Shown here: in pieces, positions 43,828-54,421 of the stretch
Layout: the number at the start of each line of letters is the position of its first letter
How positions within the stretch are numbered: position 1 is the first letter of the stretch
From: Diphasiastrum complanatum
Taxonomy: Eukaryota; Streptophyta; Lycopodiopsida; Lycopodiales; Lycopodiaceae
DNA: 64,000 bases
Direction of reading: 5' to 3'
NCBI GenBank assembly: GCA_029204225.1
Contig: CM055099.1
Span: 56,703,512 to 56,767,511, forward strand
Translations under genes and position numbers: made by a program
The notes under the pieces: generated by a model
The model's database searches: none
The model's input: the letters and a program-made list of their open reading frames with translations, nothing else
What the model was told of the DNA's origin: nothing

Positions 43828-44444
43828 GTTAGCAGTGATGATTAGAGGTCAAAAAAGTAAGAAAAATGATAAAAAATGAAAAAAGGTGTGAAAACGACAG
43901 AAAACTGTGAATAATGAGTGTTGGATGACAAGAAGTGTAGTTCAGAGCGTAGATCGGTATTCATTATGTTCAAATGATAACTGGTAGGAAGTGTGGTCGC
44001 AAAAAGAAAACTTGGTAATTTCAATGTAGTTTTCGGCAGAGCTTCGCTAGCAAAGGTGACAAATGACTCGAATTTAGCCCTTATATAGCAGAATTTAGAG
44101 TGCGTATTAGGTGAGATCTACTTTTCCTTGTTTAGTTCCTTCCAAATTTTGACAGGCACCTTCTTCACAAAATTCTAAGACCTCAGGAAGTCTGTGAGAG
44201 TTCAGAAGGCGATTTGACTGCTATGCAAAAGTTCTGTGAGGGTTCAGGCTGTCTGTGAGGGTTTAACTCTCGCAGGAAGTGATCTCTCGCACAACTTGTT
44301 TTTGTGATTGGATTTTCAAGATCAGACCATGTAGGCAAGCTAATTTCACTGCTCTGATTCCATTTAGGCACCTTACGAGAGTTGGTAAGTTGATCTTGAT
44401 GCTCTGTGACAGTTCTGAAAATTCAGCTTCTTGGAACTCTCGCA
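43828..44444 (-). promoter_or_regulatory. TATA region and leader upstream of the J frame
   Basis: The minus strand has TATATAAGGGC (TATA core at 44081-44087), a leader with GCTAGCGAAGCTCT, and ATG at 43827. Upstream of TATA, minus-strand CTCTCGCA/ACTCTCGTA motifs recur between 44180 and 44444. A similar arrangement is at 22640-22345. It may be the U3-R of a gypsy LTR or an internal promoter. Confidence 0.5.
44440..44444. repeat. Target site duplication TCGCA, left, element C
   Basis: Matches 50671-50675. Confidence 0.94.
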
Positions 44445-45281
44445 TGTGAAAATGTCAAAATCATGCTTGATCTAGGCCAAAATCATGTACATATTATGTT
44501 TACACATGTGTGGAGCCTGTTCCCACGTGTGAATTAAATGCATTTATCATTTAGATGAGTCATTTAGGTTGTACATACCATTTCATTTGAGATTTAGTCG
44601 CTAAAATGGCCAAAATCTAGTTTTCTAGCTATATGCCACTTGACATCATTTTATTGGTAGGAAAAGCTATTTCACATGGATAGGAGTGATCTCACATGTG
44701 CCAAGGATTGCTCACATGTGTCAAAACATCAGTAGTAGGTGAGATCCAACTTGTAGTAGATATTTGTGCAAGTCCCTATAAATTAAGAAAATTGCCTAAA
44801 ATCAAGGGAGGTGGCTATAAGTTAGGAAACTTGGTCCATGTGCCATATTGATGATTATTGGTGGATCCTTTGATGAGTAGGCACTCTCACACGTGCCAAA
44901 TTAGCTGAGTAAGCATTAGCTCTTGTGTATATATGGTGGCTCATTTGGCCATAATTGATATGGAAGCTAAATCTTGGTTTTGAAGCAATTCTAGTGTTTT
45001 CTCTCTATTTGTCTTGTGTTTTTATGCATTGATTGGGTTCTAAGATTAGTATACTTTATTCTCAGCCTAATGTCCGTACTCTGACAGGTTTTCACACGTG
45101 TGAAACCAGCAAGTACAATTTTTGATCAATAATGATTGTTCTTGTTAGATTTATTCATCTATATTTGATCTAAATGCTATCTAATCTTGTGTAGATTGAT
45201 AGGTTGATCTAATCTAACATCCAATCACACTTGTGGATCTGATTCATATCTATTCTTGGTCCATTTTTATGTACTTTGACA
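44445..45281 (+). repeat. 5' LTR of C
   Basis: TGTGAAAA...TTTGACA. TATATAT at 44928-44934 is a candidate TATA box. It is unusually rich in CACATGTG/CACACGTG motifs: near 44505, 44521, 44694, 44710, 44888 and 45092. Confidence 0.95.
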
Positions 45282-45293
45282 TGGTATCAGAGC
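45282..45293 (+). promoter_or_regulatory. Primer binding site of C
   Basis: TGGTATCAGAGC immediately after the LTR. Confidence 0.94.
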
Positions 45294-45873
45294 CAAGTAC
45301 AAGTGCATTTAAGGCATTGATCTAAACTATACCCAAATTGGCAGGTTTTTGGAAACAAGCTAATATTGAGGTAGTGAGGTTGAATGGATAGCTAGAACCA
45401 TCATATTTGTACCAAATCTTGCTGTGGGCTGCAGGTGTACTATCCACACGTGTGGGGCCATACAGGACCTGTTTTTGACAGTAAAATTCAGTTTGGTGCA
45501 TTTTGAACTTCTTACACCCAATTTTGAGTCAATTTAGTGCATTTTTCAAGCTTTCACTTGCATTGTTTCTATTACATTGATTTGTTCTTGGTTTAGATCA
45601 ATCATATAGGTGGATTAGAGCTTGTTTACAGTACATTGAAGTTGATTCTCTATTTTTTTTGAGTGCACCTTGAAGTTGAGAGAGATTGAGTGCTATAAAC
45701 CAAAGATTAAGGAGTGAATTTGCAAAGTTGAGATTGTAATCTATAGATCCATCATTCTAGATTTGTTCTAAAGTGGTAGGGTCAGGTCTACAAGCTTATT
45801 GATTGCTAGAAGACACTATAGGTTCAAATCTCTAAGTGAAACCATCTAAGTTTCAAGTGCATTTACACTAATA
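45294..45873 (+). other. Untranslated leader of C
   Basis: About 580 bases with no long open frame. Contains GTACTATCCACACGTGTGGG at 45437-45456, in the same relative place as the palindrome of the B leader. Confidence 0.8.
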
Positions 45874-48800
45874 ATGGCATCAATGGGTGGCTTCTTACTT
45901 GAAGCTAGTGAAAGGCTTTCATCAACTAATTATGCCATTTGGAAAGTTCGAATGGAGTCATTATTTGTACTTCATGATTTGTATGACATTGTTCTTGGTG
46001 TGGAAGAAGAACCTCAAGTAGCTCAAGAATTAGTAAAGTACAAGAAGATATTTAAGTTGTCATTACATTGCTTGAAAATGAATGTAAGTAATGACTTGTT
46101 GAAAGAGATCTCATCTTGTAGCACATCCAAAGAGGCATGGGATTCACTAAAATCTATTTATGAATCCAAAAATACCTCAAGAATACTCATGCTAAGAAAT
46201 CAAATACTTCAAAGCATGAAAGGAAGTAATGAAAGTGCCCAAGATTATGTTCTTAGGATCAAATCTTTGAATATCGAGTTATCTTCCATTAGTGACAAGA
46301 TTCAAGACAATGAGCTAGTTCAAATCATCTTGAATGGATTAGAAAATGAGTATTCTAATCTAGTTCAAACATTTGCTATTCAAGATCAACTTCCTACTCT
46401 TGAAAAACTTCATAGTGTGCTAGTTTCTGAGGATAGTAGGATGCTTCATATCAAGAATAGGATTGGTTCTCTTTCTTTGATTGATGGTGATGAGAAAGCT
46501 AACTTTTCTTTGAAAGGCAAGAAGAAGAAGGTTCCATCCAAGAAGACCCAAGATGTGGAGGTCAAGAGCAAGGATGGAGCTTCAAGTTCAAAAGGCAAGA
46601 GTAAGAAGGACAAGAAGAAGCTTAAGTGTTTTTTCTGTGGTAAGAAAGGACACTTTGCATCCGAGTGTTACAAGAAGAAGAATGCCCAAGAGAAAGACAA
46701 CCGTGGCAACCTTGTGCTTGAGGAGGAGGATGAATGCAACTTATCTTTGATGGCTTCCTTAACAAAAACATCTAATCACAACACATGGTGGATTGATAGT
46801 GAGGCTAGTTCTCACATGACTCACCAAAAAGACTACTTTTCTACCTTACTTTCTTACAATAACTCTAAGAAGTTTATCTTCACTGCAAGTGATCAAGAAT
46901 GTGAGATTGTAGGAATTGGATCCATTCCGTTATGTCTTGGATCATCTAAGAAAGTAGATCTAGACAATGTTCTTTATGTACCTTCTATTACAAAGAACTT
47001 GTTAAGTGTTGGTCAACTTATGGATAGTGGATTAGATGTTCATTTCAAGCATGGAGTATGTTCCATCTTGAAGAATGATAAATGTATTGCTAATGGTTTT
47101 AAGCAAGGAAGGTTATTTAAGTTGGATGCTAATGTGATGGTTGGAAGTGTTAACATGGCAAGGGAGGAGCTCTCTCAAGTGGAGCTATGGCACAAGAGGT
47201 TAGGCCATCTAACTACAAAGCTATGGAGACCATGGTGAACAAAGAGCTAGCAATTGGACTTCCCAAAGCCATATCCAAGTGTGGCAAGCTTTGTGAAGCT
47301 TGTGGACTCTCCAAGTCTCATAAGCAACCTTTCAAGAGATCTTTGACAAGATCTAAATCTCCTCTTGATCTTATTCACTCAGATGTTCACTCTTTTTCAC
47401 ATGAACCTAATGGTGGAGCTCTTATGTATGTCACTTTCATTGATGATAAATCAAGATAATCTTGGATTTACCTCTTGTCTAAGAAAAGTGGAGTGTTTGA
47501 AACCTTTGTGAAGTTCAAAACCCTTGTAGAAAAGTAACTTAATGCTAGCTTGAAAGTATTAAGATGTGATAATGGAGGGGAGTACATCTCCAATAGTATG
47601 AAAGAGTTTTGTGAAACTAATGGCATTAGAAGAGAGTTTACTTGCACATACAGGCCACAACAAATTGGGGTGGCCAAGAGAAAAAATAGAACACTATGTG
47701 AGTGTGCAAAAGCATTGAGATTAGATGCATCACTTCCTATTTCATTTTGGGGAGAAGCTATTTTATGTGCAAACTTTCTATGTAATAGAATGACTAATAG
47801 TGCCATTGGAGGTCTCACACCTTATGAAGCATTGTATGGCAAAAAGCCAAATCTTAGTGATTTGAAAATTTTTGGATGTACTTGTTATGTACACATTCCT
47901 TTAGAAGTAAGGAAAAAGGAAGATGCTATTTCATTTAAAGGCATCTTTGTTGGTTATAGTGAAAATAGTAAAGCATATAGGATATTTGATCCTATTACCA
48001 AGAAAGTTGTTGTAAGTAGAGATGTACTTTTTGATGAATCTCTCAATGGCAAAGAGAAGGTACTTTCCAACAACTCTCATCTTATCAGTGATCATGCTAT
48101 GGCCGAGGAGGAGCTTCAAGGAGTTGAAGACCAAGAGGATCTTGCTCAAGATCCAAAGGTGCCAAGAAGATCAACAAGAGTGAGGGCCGAGCCATCAAGG
48201 CTCACTTATAGTGACAAAGGAAAGCAAAGGGAAGATTCTCAACTACACACCTCTTATTCTTTCTTGACTACTATGCTTGAAGGACCAACATGTTTTGAAG
48301 AAGCAATTAAGTCACAAAGTTGGAAGGATGCTATGCAAGTAGAGTTTGATGCTTTGTTGGAAAATCAAACTTGGGATCTTGTTAATCTACCTTATGGGAA
48401 GAAGCCTCTTACTTGTAAATGGATATATAGATTGAAGTATAATCAAGATGGTTCCATTCATAAGTATAAAGCAAGACTTGTAGCAAAAGGTTTTTTACAA
48501 GATTATGATGAAACCTTTGCTCCTGTTGCAAAGCTTGTAACCATTAGATTGATCATATGCCTCGCTACTTCTTTCAAGTGGGAGCTCTTTCAACTTGATG
48601 TGACAAATGCTTTCTTGAATGGATTCTTGGAGGAGGAAATTTACATGTGCCAACCCGAGGGCTTCATCAAAGATGGAGAAGAAGACAAAGTGTGGTTTTT
48701 GAAGAAGAGTCTTTATGGGCTCAAGCAAGCACCTAGAGCTTGGTACTCTAGGTTGCATTCTTATCTTATTTCCATTGAATTTGTTGTAAGTTCTTATGAA

Positions 48801-49820
48801 CCATCATTGTACTACAAATGTAATGATGGAAAGATCATCATTTTCGTTTTATATGTTGATGATATAATTATCACAGGAAATGATCATGATGGCATTATAG
48901 ATGTAAAATTTTCCTTGTCTAGTGAGTTTAAAATGGTAGATCTAGGACTTCTAAAGGTCATACTTGGAATAGAAGTTACTAGATGCAATGATTTTATTTT
49001 CATATGTCAATCTAAGTATGCTGGATCCATCTTAGAAAAGTTTGGCATGAAATATTGTAAAGGAGTTGAAACTCCCATGGAACTAAATGTAAAAGTTTCT
49101 AAGGAAAGTGATGTAGCATCCTTTGAGGAAATCACTACCTATAGAAAACTTATTGGTTCCTTGATCTATTTGACCATAACTAGACCAGATCTTAGCTTTT
49201 GTGTTGGCAAATTGAGTCAATACATGCAAAGTCCACTAATATGTCATTGGAAGAGTGCCAAAAGAGTGTTAAGGTACATCTCGGCTACTAGAAACTTTGG
49301 CATAGTATATCAAGGGACTAATCTTTGTTTGAGAGCGTACTCGGACTCAGATTTTGTAGGTGACAAAGTGGATAGAAGATCCACAAGTGCCTTTGCTACA
49401 TTCCTATGTGGAGGAGTCATATCTTGGCTTTCCAAAAAGCAAGATACTATCTCACTTTCATCAATCAAATCCGAGTATAAAGCTATGACAACAACAACAA
49501 AGGAGATCCTATGACTAAGAAGACTATTGGAGGAGCTTCAAGTGATCAAGACTGAAGATATTCCATGCATTTATTGTGACAATCAAGCAGCCCAACAACT
49601 TGCCAACAATCCAATCTTCCATGCTCGAACCAAGCACATTCAGATTTCACATCACTTTGTGAGAGAGAAGGTACAAGCAAAGGAGATCAAGCTCATCCAT
49701 GTTTCATCTTCAGATTGTGTTGCTGATATACTTACCAAACCATTGGCAAAGGATCCAGTTGTGAAGTTAAGATTAGCACTTGGAGTTATAGATAGATGTA
49801 TACTAGATTTACCAAGCTAG
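45874..49820 (+). pseudogene. Copia gag-pol polyprotein of C, multiply broken
   Basis: Starts MASMGGFLLEASERL. Gag, zinc knuckle CFFCGKKGHFASEC and protease are in one frame to about 47207, but the protease active site DSG reads DSE (46795-46803). A 1-base loss near 47207 shifts frame; TAA at 47457-47459 and 47535-47537 follow. Integrase has SDVHSF and LRCDNGGEY, but the catalytic Glu is Lys (GVAKRKNRT, codon 47676-47678). RT has LYVDDIIITG, with a 12-base deletion near 48501 (LQDYDETF instead of LQTKGIDYDETF). RNase H is present up to TGA at 49512-49514 (Trp in B), and the end of the frame continues to 49820. The stop comes just before the polypurine tract, unlike A and B. The element cannot move by itself. 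Confidence 0.93.
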
Positions 49821-49834
49821 ATTTTGAGGAGGAG

Positions 49835-50670
49835 TGTGAAAATGTCAAAATCATGCTTGATCTAGGCCAAAATCATGTACATATTATTTTACACATGTGT
49901 GGAGCCTGTTCCCACATGTGGATTAAATGCATTTATCATTTAGATGATTCATATAGGTTATACATACCATTTCATTTGAGATTTAGTGGCTAAAATGGCC
50001 AAAATCTAGTTTTCTAGCTATATGCCACTTGACATCATTTTATTGGTAGGAAAAGCTATTTCACATGGATAGGAGTGATCTCACACGTGCCAAGGATTGC
50101 TCACATGTGTCAAAACATCAGTAGTAGGTGAGATCCAACTTGTAGTAGATATTTGTGCAAGTCCCTATAAATTAGGAAAATTGCCTAAAATCAAGGGAGG
50201 TGGCTATAAGTTAGGAAACTTGGTCCATGTGCCATATTGATGATTATTGGTGGATCCTTTGATGAGTAGGCACTCTCACACGTGCCAAATTAGCTAAGTA
50301 AGCATTAGCTCTTGTGTATATATGGTGGCTCATTTGGCCATAATTGATATGGAAGCTAAATCTTGGTTTTGAAGCAATTCTAGTGTTTTCTCTCTATTTG
50401 TCTTGTGTTTTTATGCATTGATTGGGTTCTAAGAGTAGTATACTTTATTCTCAGCCTAATGTCCATACTCTGACAGGTTTTCACACGTGTGAAACCAACA
50501 AGTACAAGTTTTGATCAATAATGATTGTTCTTGTTAGATTTATTCATCTATATTTGATCTAAATGCTATCTAATCTTGTGTAGATTGATAGGTTGATCTA
50601 ATCTAACATCCAATCACACTTGTGGATATGATTCAGATCTATTCTTGGTCCATTTTTCTGTACTTTGACA
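49835..50670 (+). repeat. 3' LTR of C
   Basis: 836 bp. TATA candidate at 50317-50323. Several of its CACGTG-type motifs differ from the 5' LTR by single substitutions that swap CACGTG and CACATG. Confidence 0.95.
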
Positions 50671-51150
50671 TCGCACACACTAGAAAATGGTGATTCCTTC
50701 ATCAGGAACTCTCGCAGAGATTTTCATGGATGCATCTGGATCAGATCTGGTGACTGTCCAAGTTTCAAGAGCTATCTTCTAGGAAATCTCAAAAAATCAT
50801 GAAAAAGTACTCTTTTAGAGTGTTTTTTTGATGAGATCTCGAGATTTTCTGATTTTTAACTTTTGTAAACTAGTAATCAGCTTCATCCAGGTCTGGTCTG
50901 ACTGTTGGTAGTTCTCTGAAAGTTCTGATGGATACTTGGTAACAGATCCATTAGTCTTCTGATGATCTGCTTTCTTCTTGATCCTATCTAGATCTGGATC
51001 CTTCTTGGGTTCTAATGGATTTCTCCGATCTTGCCAGATTTGGCTGAATCTTGATGGATCTAGCTTGATTTGGCTTGATCCTCTTAGATCTAGTGGTGAT
51101 GGTTTAGCAGAGTAACTTTTCGTAATGTGCCATCACCAATCTGGATCTCT
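50671..51150 (-). other. Non-coding part of element J beyond C
   Basis: TSD TCGCA (50671-50675), then sequence that was continuous with 44444 before element C arrived. Another AACTCTCGCA copy is at 50699-50708, and repeated AGATCT/GGATC words fill 50980-51090. No long frame. On the minus strand it is the spacer after the integrase. Confidence 0.6.
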
Positions 51151-51151
51151 C

Positions 51152-51496
51152 TTACTGTGGTGGCCAGTACTTGTGTAGCCAGCTACCGTTGATGGGTGTA
51201 TCGAATGGTATCCCATCTAGCTTTTCCAAATTTACGGCTCCATGATTAAGAATTTCCTTGATCCGATAAGGACCTTCGTCTGTAAATTTTAACTTTCCCT
51301 TGATCGTCTTGGTTTTATACATCAGGACCAGATCTCCGGAACGAAGATCCTTCTTTTGTAATTTGCAATCATGCCATGCTTTGCGTCTTTCCTTATCAGC
51401 TGCCAGTGCATGCACATCTAGTAATAGTGTTTCATAGAGTTTATGCAGAGCTTCATGGCGTAGTTGTAGAGATTTGGACTCATTAAGCCGTTGCAT
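51152..51496 (-). pseudogene. Ty3/gypsy integrase C-terminus (element J)
   Basis: 114 codons on the minus strand ending in a stop. Contains the pattern after the catalytic core: a helical stretch (HALAADKERRKAWHDCK), the GDLVLMYK motif, GKLKFTDEGPYRI and NGSWLHKYW. This is the GPY/F-type region of gypsy integrases, where it helps choose the integration site. The catalytic core and everything upstream are cut off at about 51496, where a copia fragment begins in the other direction. It identifies J as Ty3/gypsy. Confidence 0.88.
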
Positions 51497-52487
51497 GGTG
51501 GCAAAAGCTATGGTATTTGATCACTTCCTAATCTTCAAAGCTTATATTGAGAAACAGTTTTCTTTCAAAGTTAAAGCTTTAAGATGTGATGGAGGAGGTG
51601 AATACATCTCCAACAAGTTTCATGAATATTGTGAAGGTGAAGGAATAAAGAAAGAGATTTCTTGTGCTTATTCTCCATCTCAAAATGGAGTTCTTGAGAG
51701 GAAAAACAGATCTTTATGTGAATGTGCTAAAGCAATTCAAGTTGAAGCTTCTTTGCCTATTGAATATTGGGGTGCAGCTATAAATTGTGCAAACTATTTG
51801 TGCAATAGATTACCTCATAATGCACTTGCTGAAAAATCACCTTTTGAAGTCTTGTTTAAGAAAAAACCTAAGGTAGATCACCTTAGAGTTTTTGGTTGTG
51901 CTTGCTTTGTTCATGTGCCCTTGGAAACAAGGAAAAGAGATGATCCTAATTCTATTAAAGGGATCATGGTTGGATATGCATCCAAAAAAAATGCTTACAG
52001 AATCTATATTCCCTCTACCTCAACTACAATTGAGAATAGGGATGTTATATTCCATGAGGATCAAAAATACATTCTTGAGAAGGCCGAGTTCAAAGATTCT
52101 CACAAAGATACTCCAATCATCACCCTTGAAGACTATCATGGAGAGATGGGGCCGAGAATTGAGGAGGAGTCACCTCGAATCTTTTCACCAAGGAGATCTC
52201 AAAGAGAGAGATCCGATCCTAGGAGGCTTACTTATGAAGATAGAGGCAAATAAGTGGAAATCAACCACTAATTGTGCTTATTTTATTTCACATGAGGAGC
52301 CGAAGAATGTATATGATGCACTCAACTCGAAGGAATGGTACCTTGCCATGAAGGAGGAATATGATGCTTTGATGGCCAATAAAACATGGGCGCTTTTGGA
52401 TCTTTCATCCAACAAGCACACCATTGGTTGCAAGTGGGGTTTTTTGAGTCAAGTATAATCAAGATGGTACAATCAACAAGTACAAGA
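51494..52487 (+). pseudogene. Copia integrase to RT fragment I
   Basis: Open from about 51494 to 52253. Has the integrase second acid (LRCDGGGEY; Gly for Asn), the catalytic Glu region SPSQNGVLERKNRS, FGCACFVHVP, and the Arg/Ser-rich linker (PRRSQRERSDPRRLTYE). After a stop at 52251-52253 the RT entry continues in other frames (EWYLAMKEEYDALMANKTW, GCKWG) up to KYNQDGTINKYK near 52487. Both ends are broken. It differs from A, B and C in sequence. Confidence 0.88.
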
Positions 52488-52640
52488 CCACAATGATTTA
52501 CTCTTGTTCAAAGTGTGCCTGAGTAAAGATATGACAACAATAAAGAACATATATAAAATGATTTTGTGAATGCATATAGATAATCTTTATTTGATTATTA
52601 TTATGCTCTATAGTTGTCATAGCCTCAACAATAGATGACT
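52488..52640. repeat. Short copy of 29445-29580, reversed
   Basis: AGTAAATCATTG-, TATATAA- and ATGCATATAGATAATCTTTA-type blocks match in reverse. Probably part of the same old duplication as segment L. Confidence 0.6.
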
Positions 52641-52680
52641 TGATGTATCAGGAAAATATCTAGCTGTCTCACTTCTCCTC

Positions 52681-52720
52681 TTTTTTTTTTTTTTTTTTGG
52701 GAAGGGGGGAGGGGGAAGGT
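52681..52720 (+). repeat. T-run followed by G-rich tract
   Basis: About 19 T, then GGGAAGGGGGGAGGGGGAAG. Four G-runs could form a G-quadruplex, as at 21221-21269. On the minus strand it lies in the interior of G copy 5. Confidence 0.9.
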
Positions 52721-53064
52721 TTAGGTGAAGGTTCCTCTCAGAGAACTAATATTCTTGTAGAAAGGTGTGAAATTTTCTACAAAAGGTTACCAACAACTAG
52801 TGGAACATTCATTTAGCCTTCATTTTTTTATTATATTTATTCTTTTGGCGAAAGTTTAGGCAAAGAATCAAGAGTAATACTGGTATTTTTGCAAAAAAGA
52901 GACTTTTTTGACAAAATATGACAGTATGACAACTGATACTCTGAGAAAACCTTCTATTTCTGATATTAATCTTCACCGACCTGGCCGTAGATAGATCTGA
53001 ATCATACCTATGCACAATGAATCGGGTAAGGTTCGTTTTCTGTTTTTTTAGGGTTTTTAATTTT
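52721..53064. other. No gene recognised
   Basis: AT-rich, presumably interior of the G element that has its LTR at 53823. No open frame supported. Confidence 0.4.
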
Positions 53065-53665
53065 TTTTGTCAATTTCAAAAATTTGTAGCTTGCTCTTTA
53101 CTTAACGAAATGTAGAAAAAATTATATCTCCAGAAAGCCCTTTTAATGCTCTACAACTCTAGGTATTTAGATGGAATTACAAAGAACAGAAGGTAGAACT
53201 AAAATCAAATCAAATAGGGCAGAAAAAATAAAAAAATCTAGAAGTCTCTGGTTTTTGACAAGTTTACAGAATTTTGGGGCCAACTTCAAAAATTTGTAAC
53301 TTGTTCAACACTGAACAAAATCAAATAAATTAGATGGAAAAAAAGCCCTTTCAATGCTCTGCAACACTAGCTATTCAGATTGAATTACAAAGAACAGAAA
53401 GATGGGCAAAAATTGAATAAAAAGAAGCGAAAAATAAAAAACAGAATTTATGGTTTTTGACAAGTTTACAAAATTTTGTGGCCAACTTAAAAAATTTGTA
53501 ACTTGCTCAATACTGAACAAAATTAAAAAAAAATTAGATGGAAAGAAAGCTCTTTCAATGCTCTGAAATCCTACCTATTCAGATTGAATTACAAAAAATA
53601 GAAATCTAGGCAAAAATTGAATAAAAAAGAGCAGAAAAAAAAACAGAAAATACAGTCACCACTCA
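53065..53665. repeat. Three tandem repeats of about 205 bp
   Basis: Anchors CAAnTTnAAAAATTTGTA at 53071, 53281 and 53483. Each unit has a CAATGCTCTGCAAC-like block, GATTGAATTACAAAGAACAG and GGTTTTTGACAAGTTTACA. They lie 140-740 bases inside the primer site of G copy 5, that is in its leader. Confidence 0.8.
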
Positions 53666-53805
53666 TTTTTTGAATGTTTTTGGACAACTCTCACAAATCA
53701 CATCCATAATGCAAAGCTAACCCTAGCATGCCAAGACCAAGATGCCTAAATGCATTCTAACCACAAAATATGAAAGAAAATGCTAACAAGCAAGATGAGA
53801 GTGCA

Positions 53806-53822
53806 TTGCTCCCCGGCAACGG
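53806..53822 (-). promoter_or_regulatory. Gypsy-type primer binding site, G copy 5
   Basis: The minus strand reads CCGTTGCCGGGGAGCAA right after the LTR, matching the second part of TGGCGCCGTTGCCGGGGA; the first bases are changed (ACACC for GGCGCC). Confidence 0.75.
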
Positions 53823-53974
53823 TGTAAAAATTTTAGGGCTCTCGCCTGTCACGACTTGTAGTCGTTGCGTTCCCAAGGGAGCATGACTTCACCTTCAACC
53901 TGTAGCAAGAGAATGAAAGAGTGAACCTGTGTGTGAGAGAGAGAGACACCAAAAGAGATGGAGGTTAGAGAGAA

Positions 53975-54050
<76 letters not shown>

Positions 54051-54421
54051 CAATTGGGAGAATTGCTTTAGATTAGCAAGATTGAATATGCAATACAAAG
54101 GAAATGGTCTTCTTTTATAGTTGAGAGGAGGACCCTGGCCTCAAAATCCTATTGGTCCATTTCTGCCTCCCTAACTATTCAAACTTAAAAAAGAGTGGGA
54201 ACCATCCAAGTTGGAAAGAAACCCAACTTTATTCACTAAGTTGACATTTAGGCCTTGTAACATTAAAAGTCCTGCAAAAAGGCCTAAAGTCCTTTTATTA
54301 ATTTTTAATTATTCAAATAACTATGTGATCATCGGGTTGGACTTACACACGCAGGGTGCCAAATCTCTCTCACTTATTAACTAGGGTTAAGGTTGCCTTG
54401 GAATCTGCAAATCCTCCAACA
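53823..54421 (-). mobile_element. LTR G copy 5, uninterrupted (599 bp)
   Basis: Has TGTAAA and CCAACA ends on the plus strand, that is TG...CA, with a primer site on the inner side. It contains the (GA)n tract, CAATACAAAGGAAATGG and TTTTATAG (minus-strand TATAAAA at about 54112-54119), CCTATTGGTCC and CATCGGGTTGGACTTACACA. The best-preserved copy of the family in the window. Confidence 0.75.
53978..54048. repeat. (GA)n microsatellite in LTR G copy 5
   Basis: About 71 bases of GA. Confidence 0.97.

Larger units (their letters stand above)
44445..50670 (+). mobile_element. Ty1/copia retrotransposon C, defective
   Basis: A 6226-bp element: LTRs 44445-45281 (837 bp) and 49835-50670 (836 bp), primer site at 45282, decayed gag-pol, polypurine tract at 49820-49834, TSD TCGCA. 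By eye the LTRs differ at about 16 sites plus one indel (about 2%), so it is older than A and B1. It is inserted in the non-coding part of element J. Confidence 0.96.

Noticed and set aside
51892-52458. 188-codon plus-strand frame overlapping the copia integrase fragment
   Set aside because: Most of it is an out-of-frame shadow of fragment I; only its last part coincides with the true RT entry region.
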